Notes: a model not told the origin generated them from the letters alone. Positions 15,890 to 23,836 are shown, counted from the stretch's first letter. The stretch is 41,787 nt of DNA from Lachnospiraceae bacterium (GCA_024690885.1 JAILOI010000007.1:1-41787); one strand, 5' to 3'. Translations and numbers: made by a program.

Positions 15890-17236
15890 ATGAGCAACTA
15901 TCAGTATTACGAATATCAGCCCAATGACGGAGGTTACGGAACGCCTTTGTATGAACCGAAGGAACCCCAAACTCCGAAGAAACCGAAAAAGGAACATAAA
16001 TTTCTGAAGACCCTAGGTAAGACCACAGCGATTGCAGTGGTATTTGGATTGGTTTCCGGTAGTGTCTTCTATGGAACCGGAGTAGTCAGCAATCGATTAC
16101 AGGGAAACGAGGAGTCGGCAGTGGTCAGTGAGTCCAAGACGAAGAGCAGCGGAGCCAGCCTCTCAACATCCGGCGGACAGGTGGATAGCACCAAGGTATC
16201 TACCGCAACTACCGTAACCGATGTGTCGGATATAGCAGAGAACGTGATGCCATCCATTGTGGCAGTTACCAATATCTCCTTAGTGGAGTACCGCAACTTC
16301 TTTGGTGTGGGTCAGTATGAGGCAGAAAGTGCCGGAAGTGGTATTATTATCAGCCAGGATGATAACTATCTATACATTGCAACCAACAACCATGTGGTGG
16401 AAGGTTCTAAGGCCTTGACCATTACCTTCTGTGACGATGCAGCAGTTTCTGCAGAGGTACAGGGAACGGATGAGGAAACGGATTTGGCTGTGGTCAAAGT
16501 CAAAGTAAGCGACATCAGTGCAGACACCCTGGCAGCCATTAAAGTGGCAACCTTGGGAAGTTCCGAGGATTTAACCGTCGGTTCTTCTGCCATCGTAATC
16601 GGTAATGCCCTAGGCTATGGACAGTCAGTAACCACCGGCGTCATCAGTGCATTGGATCGTGAGGTGTCTTTGACCAATGAATCCTCCGGACAGACCTATA
16701 CCAACAAATTGATCCAGACCGATGCGGCAGTAAATCCGGGTAACTCCGGTGGCGCACTGTTGAATATGAACGGAGAAGTGATTGGCGTGGTCAGTGCCAA
16801 ATACTCCGATACTTCCGTAGAGGGTATGGGATATGCCATTCCGATTACGGAAGCATCAGAGATTATCACCCAGTTGATGAACAGCGGTAAAGTTACTGAC
16901 CGTCCGACGAAGGATGGAGAGGAGGCTTCTGCTCAGGGTGGATATCTGGGCATCTATGGTATAGATATTACCAAGAGTCAGGCCGTTGCTTATAACTTGC
17001 CACAGGGCGTGTATGTTGCGTCTGTGATTGATGGTGGCGGTGCAAAAAATGCCGGTATCTCCAAAGCAGATGTGATTACCCAGGTTAATGACAAAACCAT
17101 CACCTCCATGGCAGATATGCAGTCCTATCTGGCAGACTACAAGCCGGGAGATACAGTGACCGTGACGTTGTACCAGGCAAACAATAATTATGCCAAGGCA
17201 ACGGTTCAGGTTACGTTGACTGAGAAATTAGAGTAA
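15890..17236 (+). CDS. htrA: HtrA/DegP-type membrane-anchored serine protease with PDZ domain
   Basis: Quality-control protease acting outside the membrane on misfolded surface proteins. The order is a Tyr/Pro-rich cytosolic N-terminus, a single membrane anchor near 45-62 (TTAIAVVFGLVSGSVFYG), a Ser/Thr-rich linker, then a trypsin-like domain with the triad H168 (NNHVVEG), D198 (ETDLAVV) and S286 (NPGNSGGAL). One PDZ domain covers about 340-440 (YLGIYGID, GVYVASVIDGGGAKNAGI). The length of 448 residues is normal. The ATG at 15890 has AAAGGAG upstream and was preferred over an in-frame start 42 bp earlier that lies in the hairpin. The acidic substitution-free triad suggests an active enzyme. 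Confidence 0.95.
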   Translation: MSNYQYYEYQPNDGGYGTPLYEPKEPQTPKKPKKEHKFLKTLGKTTAIAVVFGLVSGSVFYGTGVVSNRLQGNEESAVVSESKTKSSGASLSTSGGQVDSTKVSTATTVTDVSDIAENVMPSIVAVTNISLVEYRNFFGVGQYEAESAGSGIIISQDDNYLYIATNNHVVEGSKALTITFCDDAAVSAEVQGTDEETDLAVVKVKVSDISADTLAAIKVATLGSSEDLTVGSSAIVIGNALGYGQSVTTGVISALDREVSLTNESSGQTYTNKLIQTDAAVNPGNSGGALLNMNGEVIGVVSAKYSDTSVEGMGYAIPITEASEIITQLMNSGKVTDRPTKDGEEASAQGGYLGIYGIDITKSQAVAYNLPQGVYVASVIDGGGAKNAGISKADVITQVNDKTITSMADMQSYLADYKPGDTVTVTLYQANNNYAKATVQVTLTEKLE

Positions 17237-17286
17237 GGCGCATCGCGTGGTTTTATCCCCACGTATTGCATATATTCAACCCAAAT

Positions 17287-17371
17287 AAGGCGGATGCAGT
17301 CCACGTCACACAAGGGGTTTTGAAATTTTTTCAAAATTGAAATCCCACAGGCGTGGAATTGTGTCCGCCTT
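17287..17371. repeat. Nested long hairpin in the htrA-carD gap
   Basis: Within the 393-bp gap 17237-17629, several paired segments nest: AAGGCGGA (17287-17294) with TCCGCCTT (17364-17371), TCCACG (17300-17305) with CGTGGA (17352-17357), GGG (17315-17317) with CCC (17344-17346), and TTTTGAA with TTCAAAA around a T-run. A smaller hairpin (CGTGG/CCACG) lies at 17246-17263. It may end htrA transcription, but no T-run follows the outer stem. The rest of the gap is AT-rich and leads to the carD promoter. Confidence 0.55.
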
Positions 17372-17516
17372 GTGCGTACAAAATTATAAAACTACAACAT
17401 CTTGTACGAAGTGTTTTCAAAAAATTTTGACAAATCCAAACTATCACAACACTAGTAAAATAAAGGCTTTGCGGGTTTATTTTTTTCATTTTACCCTTAC
17501 AAAATTCGAAAAAAGT

Positions 17517-17525
17517 TGCTATAAT
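17517..17525 (+). promoter_or_regulatory. Extended -10 promoter for carD
   Basis: TGCTATAAT is an extended -10 element about 105 bp before the carD start. The best -35 candidate, CTTACA at 17496-17501 with an 18-bp spacer, matches only four of six bases. The leader of roughly 100 nt contains an AAGGATTAGGTG ribosome binding region. Confidence 0.6.
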
Positions 17526-17629
17526 GAAAGAGCGCGGAAAACGGACAGAAGAAGATTAAGTGTTAGTAGTGTAGGATTTTCGTACCATGGTTCGCATGGG
17601 GAAGGTCCTAAGAAGGATTAGGTGATTTT

Positions 17630-18163
17630 TTGAAAACAAAATATGCAGTAGGCGACTATGTCATGCACGAGAACAGTGGTGTGTGTCAAATTACGGACAT
17701 TTCTGAGATGGCATTACAGGGTAAGGGTTCCGAGAAGCTTTATTATCTGATGACACCGATCTTTCAGACCGGTAGTCGAATTTTTACTCCGGTAGATCAG
17801 GCACAGCGTATCCGTGATGTGAGTACGAAGGCAGACATGGAAGAGCTGATTGATCATGTTCCTGACCTCGAGATTGTAGAGGAGGACAACAACAAGGTTC
17901 GTACCGAAGTATTCCGCGACATGATGAACCAGTTTGATCCAACCGTTTTAGCAAGTGTGGTAAAGACGGTTTATATTCGCAAGCAGCGTCGAATCGCTGC
18001 GGGCAAGAAGGTGATGTCATCCGATGAGAAGGTGATGGCAGTTGCCGGTAAGAAGTTGTTTGAAGAGATGGCGTTTGCACTTCATGATGAGCGCAAACAC
18101 GTGGAAGAGCTCTTCTTCGGTAGGTTGACAGAAGATGCCGAAAAGTGTATAAAAAGTGTGTAA
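17630..18163 (+). CDS. CarD/CdnL-family RNA polymerase-binding regulator
   Basis: CarD proteins bind the RNA polymerase beta subunit and stabilise open promoter complexes. Residues 1-60 form the Tudor-like interaction domain: YAVGDYVMHENSGVCQITDISE, then KLYYLMTPIFQTGSRIFTPVD. The C-terminal part is helical and basic (IRKQRRIAAGKKVMSSDEKVM), as expected for the DNA-binding half. The length of 177 residues is usual. The start is a TTG, supported by AGGTG six bases upstream and by the conserved N-terminus beginning at this codon; no ATG fits. A strong terminator follows, so it is probably a single-gene transcript. Confidence 0.92.
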   Translation: MKTKYAVGDYVMHENSGVCQITDISEMALQGKGSEKLYYLMTPIFQTGSRIFTPVDQAQRIRDVSTKADMEELIDHVPDLEIVEEDNNKVRTEVFRDMMNQFDPTVLASVVKTVYIRKQRRIAAGKKVMSSDEKVMAVAGKKLFEEMAFALHDERKHVEELFFGRLTEDAEKCIKSV

Positions 18164-18214
18164 GTAAATGAAGTCAACCACAGAGCGCAAACAGAGCATA
18201 ATGTTTTGAGTTTT

Positions 18215-18247
18215 ACGTCTCAGGATCGTGTTCCTGAGACGTTTTTT
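18215..18247 (+). terminator. Intrinsic terminator after carD
   Basis: ACGTCTCAGGA (18215-18225) pairs perfectly with TCCTGAGACGT (18232-18242), with a 6-nt loop and a following T-run. No convincing promoter lies between this point and the ABC operon, so the element could also act as an attenuator for that operon. Confidence 0.9.
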
Positions 18248-18300
18248 CGTAATGTGGGGTTTATTACATGCACCGAGGGATGCAGGGAAAGAGGAGAAAG

Positions 18301-19326
18301 ATGAAGAGAAAAATAATTGCAGTGGTAAGCGTATTGGCCATGACACTTGGTTTGGTAGGATGTGGTGCATCCGATACCGCAGGCGACAAGCAGGCCACGA
18401 CAAGTGAAGATGGATATACCGTTGGTATCTCCCAGTTTGCGGAGCATGGTTCCTTGGATAACTGTCGCGAGGGATTTTTGCAGGGACTTTCCGATGAGGG
18501 AATCGTAGAAGGGGAGAACTTAACCGTACTCTATGACAATGCCCAGACGGATACCGGAACGGCAAGTTTGATTTCCGATAATTATGTAAGCAAGAACGTG
18601 GATATGATTTGTGCCATTGCAACTCCAAGTGCAATGAGTGCATATAATTCTGCAATGAATACCGAGATCCCGGTGGTTTATACCGCAATCTCCGATCCGG
18701 TTGGAGCACAGTTGGCAGATGCATCCGGCAAATCCACCGGCAATTGTACCGGTACCTCCGATGCCCTTCCGGTGAAGGAGCAGTTAGAGATGATTCGTAA
18801 GGTGTTACCGGATGCCAAGGTAATTGGTATCTTATATACCACCAGCGAAGCTAACTCGGTCAGCACCATCGAGGAGTACAAGAAATATGCATCGGACTAT
18901 GGCTTTGAAATTGAAGCCAAGGGTATTACGGTCATCGGCGATGTGGATATGGCAGCGGCAGAATTGGTTGGCCGTTGCGATTGCTTGACCAACTTAACGG
19001 ATAACACGGTAGTCAGTGCGTTACAGACGGTATTAAATCAGGCCAACGGAGCAGGAATTCCGGTATTTGGTTCTGAGGTAGAGCAGGTGAAGGCCGGATG
19101 TTTGGCATCCGTTGGTATTGATTATATGGAGCTGGGTATCCAGACCGGACATATGGCTGCCAAGATTTTGAAGGGTGAGAGCAAGGCTTCCGAGATGGCA
19201 TTCGAAACCATTTCTCAGCCAAGTTTCTATATGAACCAGGAAGTGGCCAAGAACTTAGGAATTGAGATTCCTTCCGAATTGGCAGAGAATGCAGCAGAAT
19301 CCTTTGAAGCAATTGAGGTAGAGTAA
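18301..19326 (+). CDS. ABC transporter substrate-binding lipoprotein (TrpX-like, PF04392 type)
   Basis: Lipid-anchored binding protein of an importer. A signal peptide (KRKIIAVVSVLAMTLGLVGC) ends in a lipobox with Cys21. The mature protein has the family pattern: YTVGISQFAEHGSLDNCREGF, ICAIATPSAMSAYNSAMNTEIPVVYTAISDPVGAQ, NCTGTSDALPVKEQLEMIRKVLPDAKVIGILYTTSEANS, TLTDNTVVSALQTVL-like segments, and SVGIDYMELGIQTGHMAAKIL. In streptococci such systems carry tryptophan (TrpXYZ), but the ligand here is not proved. The ATG with AGAGGAG was chosen over an upstream start at 18268, which would spoil the signal peptide. Confidence 0.92.
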   Translation: MKRKIIAVVSVLAMTLGLVGCGASDTAGDKQATTSEDGYTVGISQFAEHGSLDNCREGFLQGLSDEGIVEGENLTVLYDNAQTDTGTASLISDNYVSKNVDMICAIATPSAMSAYNSAMNTEIPVVYTAISDPVGAQLADASGKSTGNCTGTSDALPVKEQLEMIRKVLPDAKVIGILYTTSEANSVSTIEEYKKYASDYGFEIEAKGITVIGDVDMAAAELVGRCDCLTNLTDNTVVSALQTVLNQANGAGIPVFGSEVEQVKAGCLASVGIDYMELGIQTGHMAAKILKGESKASEMAFETISQPSFYMNQEVAKNLGIEIPSELAENAAESFEAIEVE

Positions 19327-19328
19327 CG

Positions 19329-20219
19329 ATGGCATTATTAACCGGCGTAATTGAACAGGGCCTGATTTATGCCATTATGGCTCTGGGTATGTATATCACT
19401 TACAAAATTTTAGATTTCCCGGATATGACGGTAGACGGAAGCTTCCCTTTGGGAGCTTCTGTTTCTGCTATATTGATTGCCCATGGCTGGAACGCCTATG
19501 CCACCCTTCCGGTGGTGTTTGTGTGCGGTCTTTTGGCCGGCACTTTAACGGGATTGATTCATGTGAAATTACGGGTGCGGGATATCTTGGCATCCATCAT
19601 TATGATGACTGCCCTTTACTCCGTTAATCTTCGAATTGCAGGGGCAGCGAATTTGCCACTGTATAACTATGACAACGTCTTTTCCAACAAGGTGGTCAAT
19701 GCCATATTTGGACAACATCCATTCCAGACCACCATTCTGTTGCTGGGCTTTGTAATTGTGGTGAAGGTGTTACTGGATCTGTATCTGAAGACCAAATCCG
19801 GCTATCTGTTGAAGGCGGTGGGAGACAATGAAACCATCGTTACCTCTATGGGCATCGACAAGGGCAAGGTGAAGATTCTAGGTCTTGCTATCGCCAATGG
19901 ATTGGTGGCATTTAGCGGTAGTCTCTATGTACAGCAGCAGCGCTTCTTTGATGCGTCCATCGGTACCGGTACTGCGGTCATCGGTTTGGCTAGTGTAATC
20001 ATCGGTACCAGTCTTTTTGGCAAGGTCAGCTTTGTGAATTTTTCCGTAAGCGTCATTCTTGGTAGTATCCTCTACAAGGGTTGCGTGGCCCTCGCCTTAA
20101 GCTGTGGCTTACGTGCCAGCGATTTGCGTTTGGTGACGGCACTGTTTTTCTTAATCATCATTGTAATCAGCAGTCGCTTGAACCGTGACCGTGGTGTGAG
20201 AAAGAAGGTGGAAGCATGA
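19329..20219 (+). CDS. ABC transporter permease (TrpY-like)
   Basis: Membrane subunit of the same importer, of the BPD_transp_2 (branched-chain amino-acid type) family. At least eight hydrophobic segments are visible in 296 residues. The family-typical LDFPDMTVDGSFPLGASVSA occurs near residue 30, and the cytosolic loop YLLKAVGDNETIVTSMGIDKGKVKILGLAIANGLVAFSGSLYVQQQ, which docks to the ATPase, occurs around 160-205. It starts 2 bp after the binding-protein stop and overlaps the ATPase gene by 4 bp, so the three are translated together. Confidence 0.93.
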   Translation: MALLTGVIEQGLIYAIMALGMYITYKILDFPDMTVDGSFPLGASVSAILIAHGWNAYATLPVVFVCGLLAGTLTGLIHVKLRVRDILASIIMMTALYSVNLRIAGAANLPLYNYDNVFSNKVVNAIFGQHPFQTTILLLGFVIVVKVLLDLYLKTKSGYLLKAVGDNETIVTSMGIDKGKVKILGLAIANGLVAFSGSLYVQQQRFFDASIGTGTAVIGLASVIIGTSLFGKVSFVNFSVSVILGSILYKGCVALALSCGLRASDLRLVTALFFLIIIVISSRLNRDRGVRKKVEA

Positions 20220-20989
20220 TTCGTTTAGAGCATATCCACAAATACTACAACCCGGGCACCGTCAACGAGATGTGTTTATTTGAGGACTTTTCCTTGGAGA
20301 TTCCCAAGGGACAGTTTATTTCCATCGTGGGCAGTAACGGTAGTGGTAAGACCTCTCTGTTGAATATCATCTGCGGTTCCATTCCGGTGGAAAGCGGAGC
20401 TATCTATGTAAATGATCGGGAGATTACCAACCAGAAGGAATACTTACGCCATCGGTCCATCGGTCGGGTGTACCAGGATCCATCCAAGGGCACCTGTCCA
20501 AGTATGACCATCCTGGAGAATATGGCCCTCGCCGACAACAAGGGCAAGCCCTACGGCCTTGGATTTAACATCCATAAGGACCGCATTGCAGCCTACAAGG
20601 AAATGCTTGCGCCCCTTAACTTGGGCCTTGAGGACAAGCTTCACGTGAAGGTGGGTTCCCTCTCCGGTGGACAGCGCCAGGCAATCGCCCTTCTGATGGC
20701 CACCATGACCCCGATTGATATGCTGATTTTAGATGAGCATACGGCCGCCCTCGATCCGAAGACGGCTGAGATTATTATGGAATTTACCAATCGGGTGGTT
20801 CGCGAGAAGCAGTTAACCACCATGATGGTGACCCACAACCTGCGTTACGCAGTGCAGTACGGAGATCGTCTTCTGATGATGCACCAGGGGGATGCCATCA
20901 TCGATGCAGCCGGTGATGCAAAGAAGGCCATCACCACAGAAGAAATTATGAAGACCTTCAATGAAATCAGTGTGGAGTGTGGTAATTAA
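20216..20989 (+). CDS. ABC transporter ATP-binding protein (TrpZ-like)
   Basis: Energises the importer in the cytosol. Walker A is GSNGSGKTS (near 39-47), the Q-loop is RVYQDPSKGTCPSMTILENMALA, the ABC signature is LSGGQRQA, Walker B is MLILDEHTAALDP and the switch histidine is in MVTHNLRYA. The length of 257 residues is usual. AAGGTGGA precedes the ATG, which overlaps the permease stop. The following unknown gene overlaps its stop by one base, so it may belong to the same function. Confidence 0.95.
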   Translation: MIRLEHIHKYYNPGTVNEMCLFEDFSLEIPKGQFISIVGSNGSGKTSLLNIICGSIPVESGAIYVNDREITNQKEYLRHRSIGRVYQDPSKGTCPSMTILENMALADNKGKPYGLGFNIHKDRIAAYKEMLAPLNLGLEDKLHVKVGSLSGGQRQAIALLMATMTPIDMLILDEHTAALDPKTAEIIMEFTNRVVREKQLTTMMVTHNLRYAVQYGDRLLMMHQGDAIIDAAGDAKKAITTEEIMKTFNEISVECGN

Positions 20990-21312
20990 TGGTTCCAATT
21001 CTTGCGCGACAGAGCATTGATCGCAAAATCAAGCAGCAGCTTTCCGTCATCGTTGGTGACTATGAATTCTACTATGCCATCGGTATTCTCACTACTTTTT
21101 TACCGTTGGATGTGGATGGTACCACCAAGGCGGATATTGTAAAAGCCAAGGCCTTAGAGGCCATGAAAAACTATACCCCGAAGAATCCCGGGGAAGAGTT
21201 CCTATTATCCCGCATTCATCGTTATGAGCCGCACCCGGATGAGTGGGACGAGACGATGAATGAGCTTTTTTGCGACGGCCAAACATACGGCATGCCGGAG
21301 GAGTTTCGATGA
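20989..21312 (+). CDS. Unknown 107-residue protein
   Basis: Not recognised. The protein is soluble, begins with MVPILARQSIDRKIKQQLSV, and is rich in acidic residues towards the end. It has no signal peptide, membrane helix or cysteine cluster. The ATG overlaps the ATPase stop (TAATG) and its own stop overlaps the next start (ATGA), so it is clearly translated within this operon. A helical regulatory or adaptor protein is possible, but this is only a guess. Confidence 0.75.
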   Translation: MVPILARQSIDRKIKQQLSVIVGDYEFYYAIGILTTFLPLDVDGTTKADIVKAKALEAMKNYTPKNPGEEFLLSRIHRYEPHPDEWDETMNELFCDGQTYGMPEEFR

Positions 21313-21812
21313 AAGTTACGAAAGACGAATACCGCAACATCATTGCTTACGTTAGCAATATTCGCATTACCGGTGTGGTAATCCCCGTGATGGACAAGCT
21401 CATCACCCTGCTTACCGCCCTAGGTTATGCTGCCTTTTTATACATTTTATTTCGTACAAAAAGCCCACTTCTGGTGCGTTGCACGGTGGTTCCGGCAGTT
21501 GGCTTTATGATTTGTACCATGGTGCGCAACATGCTTGACTGGAAGCGTCCTTATGAAGTTTATGAGTTTGAACCCATCATTCACAAGGAAACCTTCGGTA
21601 AATCCTTCCCCAGTCGCCATGTTTGCTCCATCTTCTTGATTGCCATGGCCTTCCTTCAGTATGATTTATCCATGGCGATGGTGATGGCGCTACTGGGTGT
21701 CATCCTTGCCATCCTGCGGGTCTTCGGTGGGGTTCACTTCCCCAAGGACGTAATCGCCGGCGCCTTATTTGGCATTTTTCTTGGCGCCATCGGATTTTAT
21801 ATTTTTTGGTAG
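21309..21812 (+). CDS. PAP2-family membrane phosphatase
   Basis: Integral membrane acid phosphatase, often acting on lipid phosphates such as undecaprenyl pyrophosphate or phosphatidic acid. The three catalytic motifs are present: DWKRP (K79, R80, P81), PSRH (101-104), and LRVFGGVHFPKDV (R137, H143, D147). Five hydrophobic segments surround them. The motif 2 residues are SRH rather than the common SGH. The ATG was chosen for its GGAGGAG site and ATGA overlap, giving 167 residues. The substrate is unknown; recycling of the lipid carrier for wall or glycan synthesis is plausible. Confidence 0.88.
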   Translation: MKVTKDEYRNIIAYVSNIRITGVVIPVMDKLITLLTALGYAAFLYILFRTKSPLLVRCTVVPAVGFMICTMVRNMLDWKRPYEVYEFEPIIHKETFGKSFPSRHVCSIFLIAMAFLQYDLSMAMVMALLGVILAILRVFGGVHFPKDVIAGALFGIFLGAIGFYIFW

Positions 21813-21827
21813 AAAGGAGCAGAAGAC

Positions 21828-22097
21828 ATGACTAAAATTGTACAACGTGCCATTGCCGCAATTCTTAGTACCGTCGGCTCTTTATTGGCGTTATACATCG
21901 GTGGATACTGGATGTTTGTTCGTCCCATCTATTGGATTTATTTCTACTTCACCAATGGTGGACTGACCCTCCATCTCTTATTCATCAACCTTTTGAAAAT
22001 CTTTTTATCCTCCACCGTTCTCGGTGGTATTTGGATTATCTTCGATATTGCTGCCGGCTTCTTCCGGGGCTACGAAGACTTCGAAGATCACGACTAA
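21828..22097 (+). CDS. Small membrane protein of unknown function (89 residues)
   Basis: Two or three hydrophobic helices are visible: AIAAILSTVGSLLALYIGGYWM, WIYFYF, and LLKIFLSSTVLGGIWIIFDIAAGFF. The tail is acidic (YEDFEDHD). A clear AAAGGAG site precedes the ATG, and it lies 15 bp after the PAP2 gene, directly before a terminator, so it is the last gene of the operon. No family is recognised. Confidence 0.75.
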   Translation: MTKIVQRAIAAILSTVGSLLALYIGGYWMFVRPIYWIYFYFTNGGLTLHLLFINLLKIFLSSTVLGGIWIIFDIAAGFFRGYEDFEDHD

Positions 22098-22123
22098 GAA
22101 CAGCCACGGGCTGTTCTTTTTTT
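22097..22123 (+). terminator. Intrinsic terminator of the ABC-PAP2 operon
   Basis: AGAACAGCC and GGCTGTTCT form a perfect 9-bp stem with a 3-nt loop and run straight into a T-tract. Confidence 0.93.
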
Positions 22124-22134
22124 GTTAGGGGTGT

Positions 22135-22599
22135 GCCCACTTCCCAAGGGGATGTTGTCCCCGCCGCGACCCGGTGCCCTGTAAGGGTGGTGCTAGACCA
22201 TGTGCTTTGAATGCCTGTTTTTCTTACCGGTTGTTGGTGGCGCATCCCATGCAGTGTTCTTGCCGGCTTTTACAGTGTAAAAAGATGGCTGTGTGAGTGG
22301 TCGCGGACATAACATATCGCCTTTTTTACGGAACACTCCATGATAGTGGGGCGTGTGCAAAGGTTTTGGTCGCAGTTTGCCCACGCCCACTACCATGGGT
22401 GTTCCTTGCAATGTTTGGTTGTGTCCGCGAACCAACACACAGCCTTTTTACGCTGTAAAACCTTAAAAGAACACTGCTCATCGCAAGATGCGCCACTGCA
22501 ACCGTTAGAAAAACGCATTCTAAAATGCACGGTCTAGTCATCCACCCTTACAGGGCCCCGGGCAGCGGCGGGGGCGACAAATGCAGTGGGGAAGTGGGC
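22135..22599. repeat. Giant imperfect palindrome of about 465 bp
   Basis: Almost the whole gap between the operon terminator and ddh folds on itself. Outer ends GCCCACTTCCC (22135-22145) and GGGAAGTGGGC (22589-22599) are exact complements. Further in, CCCTGTAAGGGTGG pairs with CCACCCTTACAGGG, GGTGGCGCATC with GATGCGCCAC, GCAGTGTTCTT with AAGAACACTGC, GGCTGTGTG with CACACAGCC, CGCGGACA with TGTCCGCG, and GGAACAC with GTGTTCC. The loop is about 22362-22375. The arms are each about 225 bp and roughly four-fifths complementary by eye. No transposase, convincing ORF or flanking duplication was seen. Confidence 0.88.
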
Positions 22600-22697
22600 A
22601 GGCGCTGGTGGGAAAAAAGAAAGTCGCCCGTGGATAACCATGGAAATAGGGGGAGAAGAAGTTTATGATTTCTTTATTTGTACAGGAGGGGAGTTTG

Positions 22698-22706
22698 TGC
22701 TAAAAT
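22698..22706 (+). promoter_or_regulatory. Extended -10 promoter for ddh
   Basis: TGCTAAAAT, 50 bp before the ddh start, with a weak TTGTAC at 22678-22683 and a 17-bp spacer. The leader ends in the ribosome binding site AGGAAAGGG. Confidence 0.55.
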
Positions 22707-22755
22707 TTTTGTGATTCGATTGTGAACAATGTGTTTTGTTTAGGAAAGGGAAAAG

Positions 22756-23730
22756 ATGAAAGTAGGAATTTTAGGATACGGAAATCTTGGTCGTGGTGTT
22801 GAAGCTGCGATTAAGAAGAGTGATGATATGGAATTGGTTGCGGTTTATACCAGACGTGACCCAAGTAGCTTAAGTATTGCAACTCCTTCTGCAGCAGTGA
22901 AGTCAACAGCTGATTTGGATACCGGTAAGGAAGATATTGATGTATTGATTATCTGTGGCGGTAGTGCGACAGACTTGCCGGAGATGACACCGAAGTATGC
23001 AGCAATGTATAACGTGATTGATTCCTTTGATACCCATGCCAATATCCCAACCCACTTTGCGAATGTGGATGCAGCAGCGAAGAAGTCCGGCCATGTTGGT
23101 TTGATTTCCTGTGGATGGGATCCGGGTATGTTCTCTTTGAACCGTGTATATGCAGCAAGCATTCTGCCGGATGGAGAGGCATATACCTTCTGGGGCAAGG
23201 GCGTTAGCCAGGGACACTCTGATGCCGTACGTCGTATTGACGGTGTGAAGGATGCACGTCAGTATACCATTCCGGTACCGGCGGCTTTGGAGCGTGTACG
23301 TGCAGGAGAGAATCCAACCCTTACCACACGTGAGAAGCATACCAGAGAGTGCTTCGTTGTAGCAGAAGAGGGCGCTGATTTGGCACGAATCGAGAACGAG
23401 ATTAAGACCATGCCAAATTATTTCTCCGATTACGATACCACCGTACACTTCATTACCGAAGAGGAGATGAAGCGTGATCATAGTGGACTTCCACATGGCG
23501 GTGCTGTGATTTATACCGGTACTTCTTCTGAAGGAACCAAGCACGTGGTAGAGTATAGCTTGAACTTAGATTCCAATCCGGAATTTACCGGAGCGGTATT
23601 GGTTGCTTATGCAAGAGCCGTTGCTCGTATGGCAGCAGACGGACAGTGTGGCGGACGCACCGTATTTGATGTGGCACCGGCACAGTTGTCTCCATTGTCC
23701 GGCGATGAGCTTCGTGCGCATATGTTGTAA
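22756..23730 (+). CDS. ddh: meso-Diaminopimelate D-dehydrogenase
   Basis: NADPH-dependent enzyme that makes meso-diaminopimelate from tetrahydrodipicolinate and ammonia in one step, feeding lysine and peptidoglycan synthesis. The N-terminal Rossmann motif is VGILGYGNLGRGVE (3-16). VAVYTRRDP, VLIICGGSATDLPE and the substrate-binding blocks ISCGWDPGMFSLNRVYA and FWGKGVSQGHSDAVRRIDGV are typical of Ddh. The length of 324 residues matches the family. It is transcribed alone between a promoter and a strong terminator. Confidence 0.96.
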   Translation: MKVGILGYGNLGRGVEAAIKKSDDMELVAVYTRRDPSSLSIATPSAAVKSTADLDTGKEDIDVLIICGGSATDLPEMTPKYAAMYNVIDSFDTHANIPTHFANVDAAAKKSGHVGLISCGWDPGMFSLNRVYAASILPDGEAYTFWGKGVSQGHSDAVRRIDGVKDARQYTIPVPAALERVRAGENPTLTTREKHTRECFVVAEEGADLARIENEIKTMPNYFSDYDTTVHFITEEEMKRDHSGLPHGGAVIYTGTSSEGTKHVVEYSLNLDSNPEFTGAVLVAYARAVARMAADGQCGGRTVFDVAPAQLSPLSGDELRAHML

Positions 23731-23738
23731 TGATCGGG

Positions 23739-23771
23739 AGGGTTATGTCCGTGGGGGCATAACCCTTTTTT
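23739..23771 (+). terminator. Intrinsic terminator after ddh
   Basis: AGGGTTATG (23739-23747) pairs with CATAACCCT (23758-23766) and runs into a T-tract. Confidence 0.92.
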
Positions 23772-23807
23772 CTTAGAAAAATTATTGTAAAAAGGGCAAT
23801 GTGTCCG

Positions 23808-23836
23808 TTGACGACACACAGCTTTTTTGCTAAAAT
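23808..23836 (+). promoter_or_regulatory. Promoter of guaB with an overlapping inverted repeat
   Basis: TTGACG (23808-23813), a 17-bp spacer and TGC-TAAAAT (23831-23836). The inverted repeat GTGTC-N7-GACAC covers the -35 box and could be an operator. The surrounding sequence resembles part of the right arm of the giant palindrome (22420-22460). Confidence 0.82.

Noticed and set aside
17337-17621. Small reading frame of 94 codons before carD
   Set aside because: It overlaps the nested hairpin and the carD promoter, lacks a ribosome binding site and shows no protein-like composition.
18197-18202. CATAAT as a promoter for the TrpX-like operon upstream of the carD terminator
   Set aside because: No acceptable -35 box at 16-18 bp, and a strong terminator lies between it and the operon.
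22036-22541. Several short reading frames within the giant palindrome
   Set aside because: They appear on both strands because the sequence is self-complementary; none has a ribosome binding site or a recognisable product.
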